A stretch of DNA of 31,005 nucleotides from Planctomycetaceae bacterium (GCA_015062085.1 SUVI01000027.1:1-31005); one strand, 5' to 3'; positions 7,885 to 16,564 are shown, counted from the stretch's first letter. Notes: generated by a model from the letters alone, not told the origin. A program made the numbers and translations.

Positions 7885-8424
7885 TTTCGGCTCTGCGTCA
7901 CGGGAACGCTCGGAGACGCGAACGCAGCCGCATTTCTGGGCGGGCCTCAGCCGGAATTTGAATGGCGGGATCCCGTTCCGTGCCAGACGCTGATGGCGAC
8001 GGACACGAGCGGCGGATTCCTTGACGCACTGGAGAATCTTCGGCGCGTCAACCGGGACCTTTCACTGACCGTGGAACTTGAGAAAGTGCCGTTTGCTGTC
8101 GACCTGCCGCAGATCCCGAAGGAATTCTAGCTCATCGGCGGCGTCGGAGAGTACGAGTTCGTTTTTGCGCTCCCGGAAAATATTCCGCTCCCGAAAGACA
8201 CACAGGTCATCGGTTACGGCGGATTCTCCGGAAATGGCGGCTTCTCCGAAAACGGCATCCAAACCGTCGAAAACGGCATTCGATTCACCCGAAACGGCAA
8301 ACCGGCGGGCATGATGCGCTCCGCGCCTCCGGATCACCGCTCCGTCAGGCCGGAAGACTACCTCGCCGTCACGCAGGCATACTTTCTGGAAACGTTTTGC
8401 CCGGACACAAACGAGCAAACTTGA
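7885..8424 (+). pseudogene. Relic of a ThiL/AIR-synthase-superfamily gene (C-terminal half)
   Basis: In one frame ending at TGA 8422-8424 the translation shows RLCVTGTLGDANAAAFL, then MATDTSGGFLDALENLRRVN and, after a stop, LIGGVGEYEFVFALPEN. These align by eye with thiamine-monophosphate kinase motifs: SGxLGDAAAGL, MDxSDGLxxDLxxL and LxGGEDYELLFT. An in-frame TAG at 8128-8130 breaks the frame, and the ATP-binding N-terminal half is missing or unreadable upstream. Several conserved positions (SDG, GGED) are altered, so it is degenerate even where open. Another AIR-synthase-like protein is possible. It would not make a working enzyme. Confidence 0.45.
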
Positions 8425-8480
8425 CTATTCGCATAAGATCATCAGTCCCTGATCACCCAAAGAAAACGGAGGCTGCCCCA

Positions 8481-9327
8481 ATGAAAAAAGTCCTCATTAC
8501 CGGCGCGGGCGGATACATCGGCTCGAACGCAGCCGAATATTTCGTGAGTCGCGGATTTCACGTCACGGGCATGATCCGCAAAAATGGGGAAGAGCGCTTT
8601 TCGCGGCTCGGCGTTCCGTCGATCCGTGCGGATCTCTGCGATTTCGAGTCGCTCGATCGGCTTTTTGAGGGACTGACGTACGATTACGTCATCCACATTG
8701 CGGCACGAGCCAGCGACGGGGACGCAAAGAGCTTTTCCGAGTCCCCAATCTTGAGGCGGTCAAGCATCTTGCGCAGCTTTCGATGAAGCACGGAGTGGAG
8801 CGTTTCGTTTACCTTTCGACTTCGGACGTTTACGGACTGCGCGACTTTCATGGCGAAACGGCGATACGCAGGTCACGCCGCGCGTTGAAGGATCCCTCCG
8901 AGCTCTTCCGTGGGCGATCCATTTCGGGAAATGGCGCGGGCAGAATCGATGCGCACTGGCACACGTCCAGAACATTTCCGCCTCGCTTCATGCTGCCGCA
9001 GTCCTTCCCGAAATGGCAGGCGGGGCCGTTCACGTTCGGGATCCGGAAGTTACGTCATGGTCCGGTTTTTACCGTATGGTCCACGATGAATTTCTGCCGG
9101 AAAAACCGTACCGCGAGATGACGCTCCCCGTCTGGACGATGCGTCCGTTCGCGAAACTCTCCTCCGGTCTCTCGACGCTGCTGAACTGCTGCTATCCCCT
9201 TTTCGATCCGACGGATTACTTGCTCGACACGATCATTTACGACATCGACTTTTCCTCCGCGAAAATGTGCCGCCTGATCGAAGCGGTCGGCGAGAAGGTC
9301 CTGCACACGCCGGATGGGAAATTTTAG
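8481..9327 (+). pseudogene. Frameshifted NAD-dependent epimerase/dehydratase relic
   Basis: A good ribosome site (GGAGG, 8468-8472) and ATG 8481 lead into a textbook Rossmann start, KKVLITGAGGYIGSNAAEY, continuing to YDYVIHIAARAS. The frame shifts near 8741-8746, in a run of C, and continues as NLEAVKHLAQLSMKHG and VERFVYLSTSDVYGL. A second shift near 8860 moves to a third frame, which stays open to TAG 9325-9327 and includes HVRDPEVTSWSGFYRMV. The middle of the family, including the YxxxK region, is not recognisable, so sequence has also been lost there. The pieces total ~280 codons against ~330 for intact relatives. Several independent lesions make sequencing error unlikely as the whole explanation. 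Confidence 0.8.
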
Positions 9328-11261
9328 CGAACGCTGCGTCCCGCATTTGCCGGAAGTGCAGCCGGAAGTGACGTTTCTTTCTCAAATCGTCCGTTCTGCA
9401 CCATTTTGATGAGAGGGCGTCCCAGATGCGGAGGCTGATTGTACCCCGCGTTCTGCCAAACGATCGCCATTCGGTACACGTGGTCCGTCATCAGGCAGTT
9501 CACTCGGTAGAGGGTCGGGATCGCCGTTGAGAAAATGTGGATCAGCGCGGGATCTTCCGCATTGACTAGGACGACTTCCTCCCGCCAGTCGCCGAGCAGG
9601 TCCGCCTGGAGAGCTGGAACTGCCTTCGTCCCGTTGATCGTCGCAGAATGGTTTCTTTTTCCGAAGTTCTCCAGCCTTCCGTTTTTCCAGGAATCGATCA
9701 CTCCCCGGTCAAACAGCTCGTCCTGCAGGTCGCCGTCCCAGTAAATTCGGAAATTCATCGACGGACGGCGTTTGGAGCTGGTCGGTCCGGAGAGTTTTTT
9801 GCCGTCGAGCGACCAGACTCCGTCCGAGGCCGAAGACCAGACTTCGTGACCGGGATGATCCGGGTCGATGTCCGCTGCCAGACCGCGTCCGACATCAAAG
9901 CCGGCTTGGATCCCCCAAAGTACCCTGCCCTCTGCCGAACGCACTTCCATGCCGTACTCCGCGGATTTCGATTCGTGCACGCTAAAAACGCAGAGTTTTT
10001 CCGCGTCACTTTCCGCGTCACTTTCCGCGAACAGATGCAGTGCGTCACCGTGTCCCAACCCGGTACGGTAGAGGAGAGTTCCATCGTCATCCAAGGCCGC
10101 GGCTCCGAAAACGATCTCGTCTTTTCCGTCACGGTCCAGATCGCCGACCGCCAAGGAATGGTTTCCTTCGCCGTAGAGACCTTCTCCCGGCGTCTCGCTT
10201 CGGTGGAACCAACGGAGTTTCAGGTTTTCGCCGTCAAAATCAAACGCCATGACATACGCGGCCGTGTAGTACCCGCGGCAGAAGACCGCCGACACTCGCT
10301 TTCCATCGAGAGATGCCGCGCAGGCAAGAAATCGGTCGCAGCGGTTTCCGTAGTCGTCGCCCCATCCCTCACGGCTCCGCTCCATTTTTCGGATCGTTCG
10401 CGGAGCTGGATAGTTGACCGTGCAGACTGCCTCGCCGGTCAGACCATCGAACACGGTGAGGAATTCCGGACCGTTGAGGACGCGCCCGTTTTTGTCTCGG
10501 TGATCGGCGTTCTCGTTTCCGAGGACTTTTCCTTGGCCGTCGATCGTTCCGTCTGCCGTCTTGCACACCAGTTCCGCCTTTCCGTTTCCGTCAAAATCGT
10601 AGACGAGGAAAGGAGAATAGTGCGCGCCGGAGCGGATATTGATGCCGAGATCGACACGCCAGAGCTTCTCTCCTTTCAGCGTGTAGGCATCAAAAATCGT
10701 CGTGCCGGTGTACCCATCGTGCGCATTGTCGTGCGAGTTGGAAGGGTCCCATTTCACGATCAGCTCGTACTGTCCGTCTCCGTTCAGATCGGCGCAGCTC
10801 ATGTCGTTGGGGCGGTATCGGCAGACACTCCCGTCCGGCATCGTCTGTGCGTCGGGAAGATCCAGCGTCAGAGTCAGAAAACCGTCTTTCCAGACTTTAA
10901 CTTCCGGACTGACCACAGTACCGGGATCAGCTGCAGTACCGAATTTGACGGAGTAAACGGAATCGCTGTTTCCCTCCGGGTCGAGATAGTTTGTACCGGT
11001 CTGTTCGTCCAGAAACGCGATCGGTCTCCCATCGCGCAAAAGCGTGTAGACGGTGCCTTTACCTTCACCATCCTCTCCGCCTGCGTCTTCGGGAAGAACT
11101 CGCCAAGAGGTGAAGACTCCGTCCTGCGTTTGGAGCGCAACGACTCCGCGGTCAAGAAATTCTGCCGAGTGTATTGAGGCCGGGCAAAAAACAAACAGAA
11201 AGAGCGGAACAAGAACGAAAAGGAGAAATTGGAAAATCGTGTATTGGACGCGGCATCTCAT
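9324..11261 (-). CDS. Secreted rhamnogalacturonan lyase, PL11-like
   Basis: PL11 lyases cut the rhamnose-galacturonate backbone of pectic rhamnogalacturonan I by beta-elimination. The 645-aa protein has a signal peptide (FQFLLFVLVPLFLFVFCP, cleavage near residue 32). It then has the family start FLDRGVVALQTQDGVFTSWR. Repeated acidic turns such as DLNGDGQYELIVKWD, DFDGNGKAELVCKT and DLDRDGKDEIVFG are the calcium-binding blades of the eight-bladed propeller. Near the C-terminus WREEVVL and the VYRMAIVWQNAGYNQPPH region are also typical of PL11. AGGAG lies just before ATG 11261. The stop overlaps the epimerase relic by a few bases. A short 12-bp duplication near 10010-10030 gives SDAESDAE. With rhamnose genes elsewhere in the window it points to pectin use. 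Confidence 0.88.
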   Translation of the reverse strand: MRCRVQYTIFQFLLFVLVPLFLFVFCPASIHSAEFLDRGVVALQTQDGVFTSWRVLPEDAGGEDGEGKGTVYTLLRDGRPIAFLDEQTGTNYLDPEGNSDSVYSVKFGTAADPGTVVSPEVKVWKDGFLTLTLDLPDAQTMPDGSVCRYRPNDMSCADLNGDGQYELIVKWDPSNSHDNAHDGYTGTTIFDAYTLKGEKLWRVDLGINIRSGAHYSPFLVYDFDGNGKAELVCKTADGTIDGQGKVLGNENADHRDKNGRVLNGPEFLTVFDGLTGEAVCTVNYPAPRTIRKMERSREGWGDDYGNRCDRFLACAASLDGKRVSAVFCRGYYTAAYVMAFDFDGENLKLRWFHRSETPGEGLYGEGNHSLAVGDLDRDGKDEIVFGAAALDDDGTLLYRTGLGHGDALHLFAESDAESDAEKLCVFSVHESKSAEYGMEVRSAEGRVLWGIQAGFDVGRGLAADIDPDHPGHEVWSSASDGVWSLDGKKLSGPTSSKRRPSMNFRIYWDGDLQDELFDRGVIDSWKNGRLENFGKRNHSATINGTKAVPALQADLLGDWREEVVLVNAEDPALIHIFSTAIPTLYRVNCLMTDHVYRMAIVWQNAGYNQPPHLGRPLIKMVQNGRFEKETSLPAALPANAGRSVR

Positions 11262-11299
11262 GGTCGATCTCCTAATGGATCTATCCTCTCCTTCCCCCC

Positions 11300-11331
11300 A
11301 AAAAAAAAGACGCAGCCGCTGCGGCCGCGTC
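11300..11331 (-). terminator. Rho-independent terminator after tRNA-Ala
   Basis: On the minus strand a 9-bp stem (11331-11323 with 11317-11309, one G-U pair) closes a 5-nt loop and is followed by nine T (11308-11300). It lies only seven bases after the tRNA 3' end, so it ends the tRNA transcript before the PL11 gene. Confidence 0.88.
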
Positions 11332-11338
11332 GATCGAA

Positions 11339-11411
11339 TGGAGAATAGCGGGTTCGAACCGCTGACCTACTGGCTGCCAGCCAGTCGCTCTCCCAACTGA
11401 GCTAATTCCCC
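11339..11411 (-). tRNA. tRNA-Ala (anticodon GGC)
   Basis: The 73-nt minus-strand sequence folds as a cloverleaf: acceptor GGGGAAT/ATTCTCC, D arm GCTC...GAGC, anticodon arm ACTGG/CCAGT closing loop CTGGCAG, and T arm with GGTTCGAACC. The anticodon is GGC, reading GCC (Ala). The acceptor has a G3-U70 wobble pair, the identity mark of alanine tRNAs, and discriminator A73. The CCA end is not encoded and must be added after transcription. Confidence 0.95.
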
Positions 11412-11427
11412 GTTGAAGATGGTTTAG

Positions 11428-11455
11428 AGTATAGCACGTTGGGCAGAATTTTCAA
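11428..11455 (-). promoter_or_regulatory. tRNA-Ala promoter
   Basis: On the minus strand TTGAAA (11455-11450), 16 bp, then TATACT (11433-11428) with TGC just before it. Transcription would start about 10 bases before the tRNA 5' end. With the terminator at 11300 it makes the tRNA a single-gene unit. Confidence 0.72.
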
Positions 11456-11561
11456 GGGGGGGTGGGGAAATTTCTCGAAAAAAGTTTAAAAAAGTTTAAA
11501 ATTTTTCAGAAAACCATAAAAACTTTCTCCGGTCCTCCTTTTCCAAAAACGCGGTCTGTGG

Positions 11562-11567
11562 TATGAT
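11562..11567 (+). promoter_or_regulatory. Possible -10 box for the secreted propeller gene
   Basis: TATGAT at 11562-11567 lies about 60 bases before ATG 11629. The -35 region (around CTTTTC) is poor. Offered as a weak candidate. Confidence 0.35.
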
Positions 11568-11628
11568 TAACGGTCTCGAAAGAGATTTTTAATTTTTCCG
11601 ACCATCCTTTTACGAATCAGGTGAATCC

Positions 11629-13005
11629 ATGAAAAAAACATTTTTTTCCGTCAGTTTAGCTGCCGGTCTCCTTTTTCCCCTTTGCATGAATGCCCAGGAT
11701 ACCGTTCCGGCTCAGCCTGCCGAAGTCGCGCCAGCCGAAGTTGCGCCGGATGCAGCTGCGCCAGCCAAAACCGCTCCTGCTCAAACTGCGCCAGTTGAAG
11801 TTGCGCCAGCCCAAACCGCTCCTGCTCAAACTGCGCCAGTTGAAGTTGCGCCAGCCCAAACCGCTCCTGCTCAAACTGCGCCAGCCGAAGCTGCGCCAGC
11901 CAAAACCGCTCCTGCTCAAACTGCGCCAGTTGAAACCGCTGCCCCCGCTGCACCGCTGACGAAAGCGAAACTATTCGCGATCCTTCCGAAAGAATTTTGT
12001 GTTACGCCGGACTGCTTCGTGCACACTCCGTGGGGAGACGGTTCCATGCTTCTCTCCTGCCCGAACTTCGCCGACCCGACGATGCCCCGGATCATCTTGA
12101 GCATCTCCAAAGATGACCAGATCCGCCTCTGGGGAATGTTTCCGGGCAACCCGAATTACAAGATCTCGACGGAACCTGGAAAATACCGTTCCCTCTCCGG
12201 CCCGATGGGAATGGATTTTGGTCCGGACGGCAATCTGTACGTCGTGGATAACATTGGGTGGTACGGCGATCCCTTTGCCGATGACCCTGAATTCCAGATG
12301 GGACGCCTTGTGCGCATCATCGTGAAAAACCAGCGCCCGGTCGGTGCAGAAGTCGTCGCGTACAACATGAGCCATCCGAACGACGTGAAAGTCCGCGGCG
12401 ATAAGATCTACGTCTCTCACAGCATGATCGCGAAGGAAGGCGAAGGTGAAAACCAGACGCTTATTTCCGGCGTTTACTGCTTCCCGCTCGATGCGAAAAA
12501 CGTCAAGGTGAACAATACCGTCAACGATCCGCAGCTCATCTGCACCGTGCGTACCACGCCGCCGATCCTCTACGGACTTGACGGCATCTGCTTCGGAAAT
12601 GACGGCGAAATGTACCTCGGCAATTTCGGTCAGGGAAGCATCGAAAAGGTTACGTTTGACGAAAACGGCAAAGTCGCGAAACAGGAGCTCTTCGCGCAGG
12701 GACCGGAAATGCTGACGAACGACGGAATGTGGTACGATCAGGAAAACGGGCACATCTACGTCTGTGATTTTTCGCGCAACGCGATTCTAGACATCGATAA
12801 AGAAGGCAAAATCCGCGTTCTGGCTCAGGATCCCGACTCGACCGGTGAAGACGGTTCGCTCGATCAGCCGGCGGCGCTCATCCTTCGCGGAAAACAGCTT
12901 ATCATCTCCAACTTCGACAACGTGACCGGCGAACCGCACACCAACACGGCTCACGATGATTTCTGCACGCTGTCGGTCGTCGATCTGGATGGGATCGTGA
13001 AGTAA
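11629..13005 (+). CDS. Secreted SMP-30/NHL-like beta-propeller protein with Ala/Pro-rich linker
   Basis: The 458-aa protein starts at ATG 11629 after CAGGTGA. A signal peptide (KKTFFSVSLAAGLLFPLCM) is followed by about 80 residues made almost only of Ala, Pro, Thr, Gln, Glu and Val, looking like a flexible spacer. From about residue 115 the protein reads as a propeller of the SMP-30/gluconolactonase or NHL type, with blade motifs GMDFGPDGNLYVVDN, GLDGICFGNDGEMYLGNFG and ENGHIYVCDFSRNAILDID. Such domains include sugar lactonases and binding proteins; catalytic metal ligands cannot be checked by eye, so no reaction is assigned. It would act outside the cytoplasm. A terminator follows at 13077, so it appears to be transcribed alone. 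Confidence 0.75.
   Translation: MKKTFFSVSLAAGLLFPLCMNAQDTVPAQPAEVAPAEVAPDAAAPAKTAPAQTAPVEVAPAQTAPAQTAPVEVAPAQTAPAQTAPAEAAPAKTAPAQTAPVETAAPAAPLTKAKLFAILPKEFCVTPDCFVHTPWGDGSMLLSCPNFADPTMPRIILSISKDDQIRLWGMFPGNPNYKISTEPGKYRSLSGPMGMDFGPDGNLYVVDNIGWYGDPFADDPEFQMGRLVRIIVKNQRPVGAEVVAYNMSHPNDVKVRGDKIYVSHSMIAKEGEGENQTLISGVYCFPLDAKNVKVNNTVNDPQLICTVRTTPPILYGLDGICFGNDGEMYLGNFGQGSIEKVTFDENGKVAKQELFAQGPEMLTNDGMWYDQENGHIYVCDFSRNAILDIDKEGKIRVLAQDPDSTGEDGSLDQPAALILRGKQLIISNFDNVTGEPHTNTAHDDFCTLSVVDLDGIVK
11776..11940 (+). repeat. 45-bp coding minisatellite
   Basis: Units of 45 bp begin at 11776, 11821, 11866 and 11911 (the last one partial), each encoding 15 residues rich in APAQT and APVEV. Shorter 15-bp sub-periods are visible inside. 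The unit keeps the reading frame, so copy number can change the spacer length without breaking the gene. Confidence 0.9.
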
Positions 13006-13076
13006 ATTTGGAGCTGGACTTGGATGTACCTAGATCAGAGAGCAGAAACAGGGTCTAGGAGCCAAAGAGAGAACAC

Positions 13077-13121
13077 GGAAGCCGTTTCGTCACCATAAGA
13101 CGCAGCGGCTTCCTGTTTTTT
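13077..13121 (+). terminator. Rho-independent terminator after the secreted propeller gene
   Basis: GGAAGCCG (13077-13084) pairs with CGGCTTCC (13106-13113). Inside, CGTC pairs with GACG around the loop ACCATAA. TGTTTTTTG follows. It lies about 70 bases after the stop at 13005. Confidence 0.8.
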
Positions 13122-13184
13122 GTTTAAAAGTGCGTTTTTTTGCGGAAATTTGGAGTAAAGTCTAAAAAACTTACGGGATCCGTC

Positions 13185-13212
13185 TTGAAATTTTCAAATT
13201 CCTGCGTATAAT
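13185..13212 (+). promoter_or_regulatory. Promoter for the short Hsp70 gene
   Basis: TTGAAA (13185-13190), a 16-bp spacer and a perfect TATAAT (13207-13212). The leader to ATG 13309 is about 90 bases. No CIRCE element is seen, so heat control by HrcA is not supported. Apart from this promoter and the terminator at 13077, the 13006-13308 gap holds only A/T-rich sequence. Confidence 0.68.
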
Positions 13213-13308
13213 AAAATATGAAAGTGAATCGTTTCGGTTTTTTTCATTTTCCTTTTTGTTTTTTTACCTATTTCCCTTTTTTCAAAGTTCCATTCCAGCC
13301 TCAAACAT

Positions 13309-14847
13309 ATGAACTACTCAAACACTCCTGCAATCGGAATTGACCTTGGCACGACATTTTCAGCCGTCGCACGTCTTGACGCCTCCGGAACGGTCTCGAC
13401 TCTCCTGAATGCCGAAGGAGACCGCATTACTCCGAGTGTCGCTCTTTTTGAAGGCGGACAGGCGATCGTCGGAAAGGAAGCTCTGAAAGCGATCTCAACG
13501 GAAGCCAATTCCATCGCTCTCTGTGCGAAACGCGATATGGGAAGCAAAGTTTTTCATCAGGCTATCGAGAACAAACAGTATCCTCCGGAAGTGATCGAAG
13601 CGTTCATTTTGAACAAACTTCGCAGGGATGCCGAGGCGCAGGTGGGACCGGTCTCCAAGGTGGTCATTACGGTTCCCGCCTACTTTGACGAAGTGCGCCG
13701 AAAAGCGACGCAGGATGCCGGATACATGGCGGGATTTGAGGTTTTGGACATCATCAACGAACCGACGGCGGCGGCTCTGGCGTTTGGATACCAGCACGGA
13801 ATACTCGGCGAAAATTCAACTCCGGAAAATGTGCTCGTCTACGACTTGGGAGGCGGTACGTTTGACGTTACGATCATGCGCATGTGCGGCAATGAATTCA
13901 CTACTTTGGCGACGGACGGAGATGTTCAGCTTGGAGGTTTCGACTGGGACAATCGGCTCGTGGATCACGTTGCGGACAAATTCGTCTCGGAATTTTATGC
14001 GGATCCGCGGGAAGACATTTGCGCGCGCGGTAAACTTTGGCGTGAGTGCGAGGATGCAAAACGCACACTTTCTGCTCGTTCGAAAGTGACGATCACGTGC
14101 GACTACCAGGGATTCTCCCGGAGGTTTGAAGTCACGCGGGACGAATTCATGCAGATGACGCAGGATCTGGTCGATAGAACGCGTTTCACGACGGTGCAGA
14201 CGCTTCATGCTGCCGGATTGGAATGGAGCGACATTTCGCGTGTCCTGCTGGTCGGAGGTTCGAGCCGGATGCCCATGGTGCGCGATATGCTCCGTCAGGT
14301 CTCTGGGCAGGAACCGGATGCGAGTGCCGCTGCAGATGAGGCCGTCGCGATGGGAGCGGCGATCCATGCAGGGCAGATACTCTCGCAGAATGCGGGAGAT
14401 CCCCCCTCTTTTAAGATCCGCAACGTGAACTCGCATTCTTTGGGCGTCATTGGAATGGACCCGGCGACGCGACTGCCGCGTGTGGGGGTACTCATTCCGC
14501 GAAACACGAAACTTCCGGTCCGTGTGCGCCGTAAATTCAAGACGCAGAAAGCGAATCAGCGCAGTCTTTTGGTGCAGATCGTCGAAGGGGAAAGCAGTTC
14601 GCCGGACAATTGCACGTTTATCGGAAACTGCAAGATTCCGAACTTTCCGCCGAATCTGCCTGCCGGAACGGAAGTGCACGTCATTTTCCAGTACATGCCG
14701 GACGGACGCTTGAAGGTGGATGTGCAGATCCCGGACGCGAATGCGGAAGTTTCGCAGGAATTCAACCGCGAAAACAATTTATCGAAGACCCTTCTTGACG
14801 GCTGGCGGCAGTACATTTCCGGTGAAGCGCCGACCGATTACCAGTGA
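13309..14847 (+). CDS. Short Hsp70/DnaK-family chaperone lacking the C-terminal lid
   Basis: The 512-aa protein has the full Hsp70 ATPase domain: AIGIDLGTTFSAVARLD at the N-terminus, VITVPAYFDEVRRKATQDAG, INEPTAAALAFGY, VYDLGGGTFDVTIM and VLLVGGSSRMPMVRDML. About 140 residues follow that could form the beta substrate-binding part (SHSLGV..., then LIPRNTKLPV). DnaK is normally ~610-640 aa; here the helical lid and disordered tail are missing, and the natural stop shows this is not a break. Hsp70-like proteins of this length are known in Planctomycetota and usually lie outside the dnaK-grpE-dnaJ cluster, so it is probably a specialised paralogue. No clear Shine-Dalgarno lies before ATG 13309. 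mnmE follows after 21 bases, likely on the same transcript. Confidence 0.87.
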   Translation: MNYSNTPAIGIDLGTTFSAVARLDASGTVSTLLNAEGDRITPSVALFEGGQAIVGKEALKAISTEANSIALCAKRDMGSKVFHQAIENKQYPPEVIEAFILNKLRRDAEAQVGPVSKVVITVPAYFDEVRRKATQDAGYMAGFEVLDIINEPTAAALAFGYQHGILGENSTPENVLVYDLGGGTFDVTIMRMCGNEFTTLATDGDVQLGGFDWDNRLVDHVADKFVSEFYADPREDICARGKLWRECEDAKRTLSARSKVTITCDYQGFSRRFEVTRDEFMQMTQDLVDRTRFTTVQTLHAAGLEWSDISRVLLVGGSSRMPMVRDMLRQVSGQEPDASAAADEAVAMGAAIHAGQILSQNAGDPPSFKIRNVNSHSLGVIGMDPATRLPRVGVLIPRNTKLPVRVRRKFKTQKANQRSLLVQIVEGESSSPDNCTFIGNCKIPNFPPNLPAGTEVHVIFQYMPDGRLKVDVQIPDANAEVSQEFNRENNLSKTLLDGWRQYISGEAPTDYQ

Positions 14848-14868
14848 TCCTGCGAGGCTGTCTGCGTC

Positions 14869-16338
14869 ATGTATCCGCTTGAAGACACCATTACTGCCAT
14901 TGCTTCCGCCCGGGGACCTCATGGTTTACGGGGGACGGTGCGTCTTAGTGGTCCGAAATCGTTTGCTGCGCTCGAAAAGCTAGGGATCGTGTTTCCTGCG
15001 CGGACACGTGAGTGCGCGTCGCATTTTGAAACGGAAATTCCTCTTTCCTTTACCGATTCCAGTCGGCGTACGGTCTCAGGCAGGCTTTACTGTTGGCCGA
15101 ACGGGCGCAGTTACACCGGTCAAGATGCGGTGGAGGTCCACACACTGGGAGTTTTGCCGTTTCTTGAAACACTCGTGGAAAATCTTTGTCGGACTGGTCT
15201 CGTGCGAGTCGCGCAGCCTGGGGAGTTTACGCTTCGCGCTTTTCTTTCCGGACGGCTGGATCTCACGCAGGCGGAAGCGGTCCTCGGAACGATCGACGCG
15301 CAGGATCCACGGAAACTGGAAGCCGCTCTTCATCAGCTCGCCGGCGGACTTGCCGTTCCGCTCCAGACGCTCCGTGCCGAGCTTTTTGAATTGCTTGGAC
15401 ATCTTGAAGCGGGTTTTGATTTTGCGGACGAAGACATTGAATTCATTTCCGCCTCTGAAATTTCTGCGGGGTTGGCACGTTCCGCGGAAACTGTTCGCGG
15501 GATCCTTGCGAAAATGCGTTCCCGCAGTGCGTCCGGCACACTTCCGCAGGCCGTTCTTTACGGGGCGCCGAACATTGGGAAGAGCGCGCTTTTTAATGCA
15601 CTTCTTGGAAAAGATGCGTCTCTTGTTTTTGATGTTCCCGGCACGACACGCGATTACCTGAGTGCGGAGCTGGCGCTGGACGGAGTTTCCTGCCGGCTGG
15701 TCGATACTGCCGGTGATTTTCAGGAAGCGTTTCAGATCCGGAAGGAAACGGGCCAGTTCCGTGAGGAGACGGCCGATGTGTGTCCTGAAAAGCAGGGGGC
15801 TCTGGATGTGTACTCGCAGGAACTTGCCCGCACGCGGCGAGAACTGGCCGACATTCCTCTGCTTTGCTTTGATGCGCAGGAACTCATGCAGACGCGTTCC
15901 AGTGCGTGGCGCATTTTGGAAGAACGGGCAGACGGCGGCGCGCTGCTCCTCCTGACTCGCTGCGATCTGGTCCCTGAGGCGGAACGTGCGGAATTTCTGA
16001 GTTCGCTGCCGCCGTCTCTTTCTCGTAAAATGCTGGAAACGAGCACTTTGACCGGTGTGGGACTGGAGGCGCTCCGGAAACGTCTGACGCAGATCCTTAC
16101 GGAGCGGGCGGGCGATGAGTCGGACGTCGTGGCGTCTACGCAGACTCGCTGTCGGGAATCGCTCATTCTGACGCTGGAATCGCTGGAGCGCGCACAGCTG
16201 CTTTGCGGAACGGAATTTCAGGAGCTCATCGCGACGGAATTACGGGTCGCTCTGGAGCAGATCGGACTCATGGTCGGCGCGGTCTACACGGAGGATCTGC
16301 TTGACTCCATTTTCAGCAGATTCTGCGTTGGGAAGTGA
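14869..16338 (+). CDS. mnmE: tRNA modification GTPase MnmE (TrmE)
   Basis: With MnmG, MnmE builds the 5-carboxymethylaminomethyl group on wobble uridine of certain tRNAs. The 489-aa protein has the folate-binding N-domain (EDTITAIASARGPHGLRGTV, QPGEFTLRAFLSGRLDLTQA), the helical domain, an inserted G domain and the C-terminal FCVGK (usually FCIGK, with the essential Cys). G-domain motifs are GAPNIGKS at 232-239, GTTRD, DTAG at 279-282 and a G4 motif TRCD at 363-366 in place of NKxD. After DTAG the switch II region is unusual: the common LRE/D pattern is absent and a stretch of ~30 residues separates DTAG from the ELADIPLLCFDAQE strand. Length is ~30 residues above normal. It follows the Hsp70 gene closely. 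Identity is firm; the altered G motifs may affect nucleotide handling. Confidence 0.93.
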   Translation: MYPLEDTITAIASARGPHGLRGTVRLSGPKSFAALEKLGIVFPARTRECASHFETEIPLSFTDSSRRTVSGRLYCWPNGRSYTGQDAVEVHTLGVLPFLETLVENLCRTGLVRVAQPGEFTLRAFLSGRLDLTQAEAVLGTIDAQDPRKLEAALHQLAGGLAVPLQTLRAELFELLGHLEAGFDFADEDIEFISASEISAGLARSAETVRGILAKMRSRSASGTLPQAVLYGAPNIGKSALFNALLGKDASLVFDVPGTTRDYLSAELALDGVSCRLVDTAGDFQEAFQIRKETGQFREETADVCPEKQGALDVYSQELARTRRELADIPLLCFDAQELMQTRSSAWRILEERADGGALLLLTRCDLVPEAERAEFLSSLPPSLSRKMLETSTLTGVGLEALRKRLTQILTERAGDESDVVASTQTRCRESLILTLESLERAQLLCGTEFQELIATELRVALEQIGLMVGAVYTEDLLDSIFSRFCVGK

Positions 16339-16472
16339 CTGGAATGGAGACGTTTCTCAAAAAATGTAAAAAGGTTGGAATTTTTGCGAAGTTTTGACGC
16401 GGCTTTTGCGTGATGTTCACGTGGTTTTTGTGAAAATTTGCAAAATTTTGAACTTTTTAGCAGAAGAGGGGC

Positions 16473-16501
16473 TTGACTTTTCGGTGTATTGCCGATAAAA
16501 T
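16473..16501 (+). promoter_or_regulatory. Strong promoter upstream of small membrane-protein genes
   Basis: TTGACT (16473-16478), exactly 17 bp, then TAAAAT (16496-16501). It closely matches the promoter at 1209 in both boxes and spacing. Transcription would begin near 16508. Confidence 0.7.
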
Positions 16502-16564
16502 AAAAGAGGTTTTGGTTTTGGGATCTGATGGAAGATCCAGACCTGAAGATCAGTCGATCGGGAA

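Noticed and set aside
9648..11177. 509-codon open frame on the plus strand
   Set aside because: It mirrors the PL11 lyase on the other strand. The lyase has a signal peptide and family motifs; the plus frame has none.
13006..13308. CIRCE or other heat-shock operator before the Hsp70 gene
   Set aside because: No TTAGCACTC/GAGTGCTAA pair or close variant is present; only an ordinary promoter is seen.
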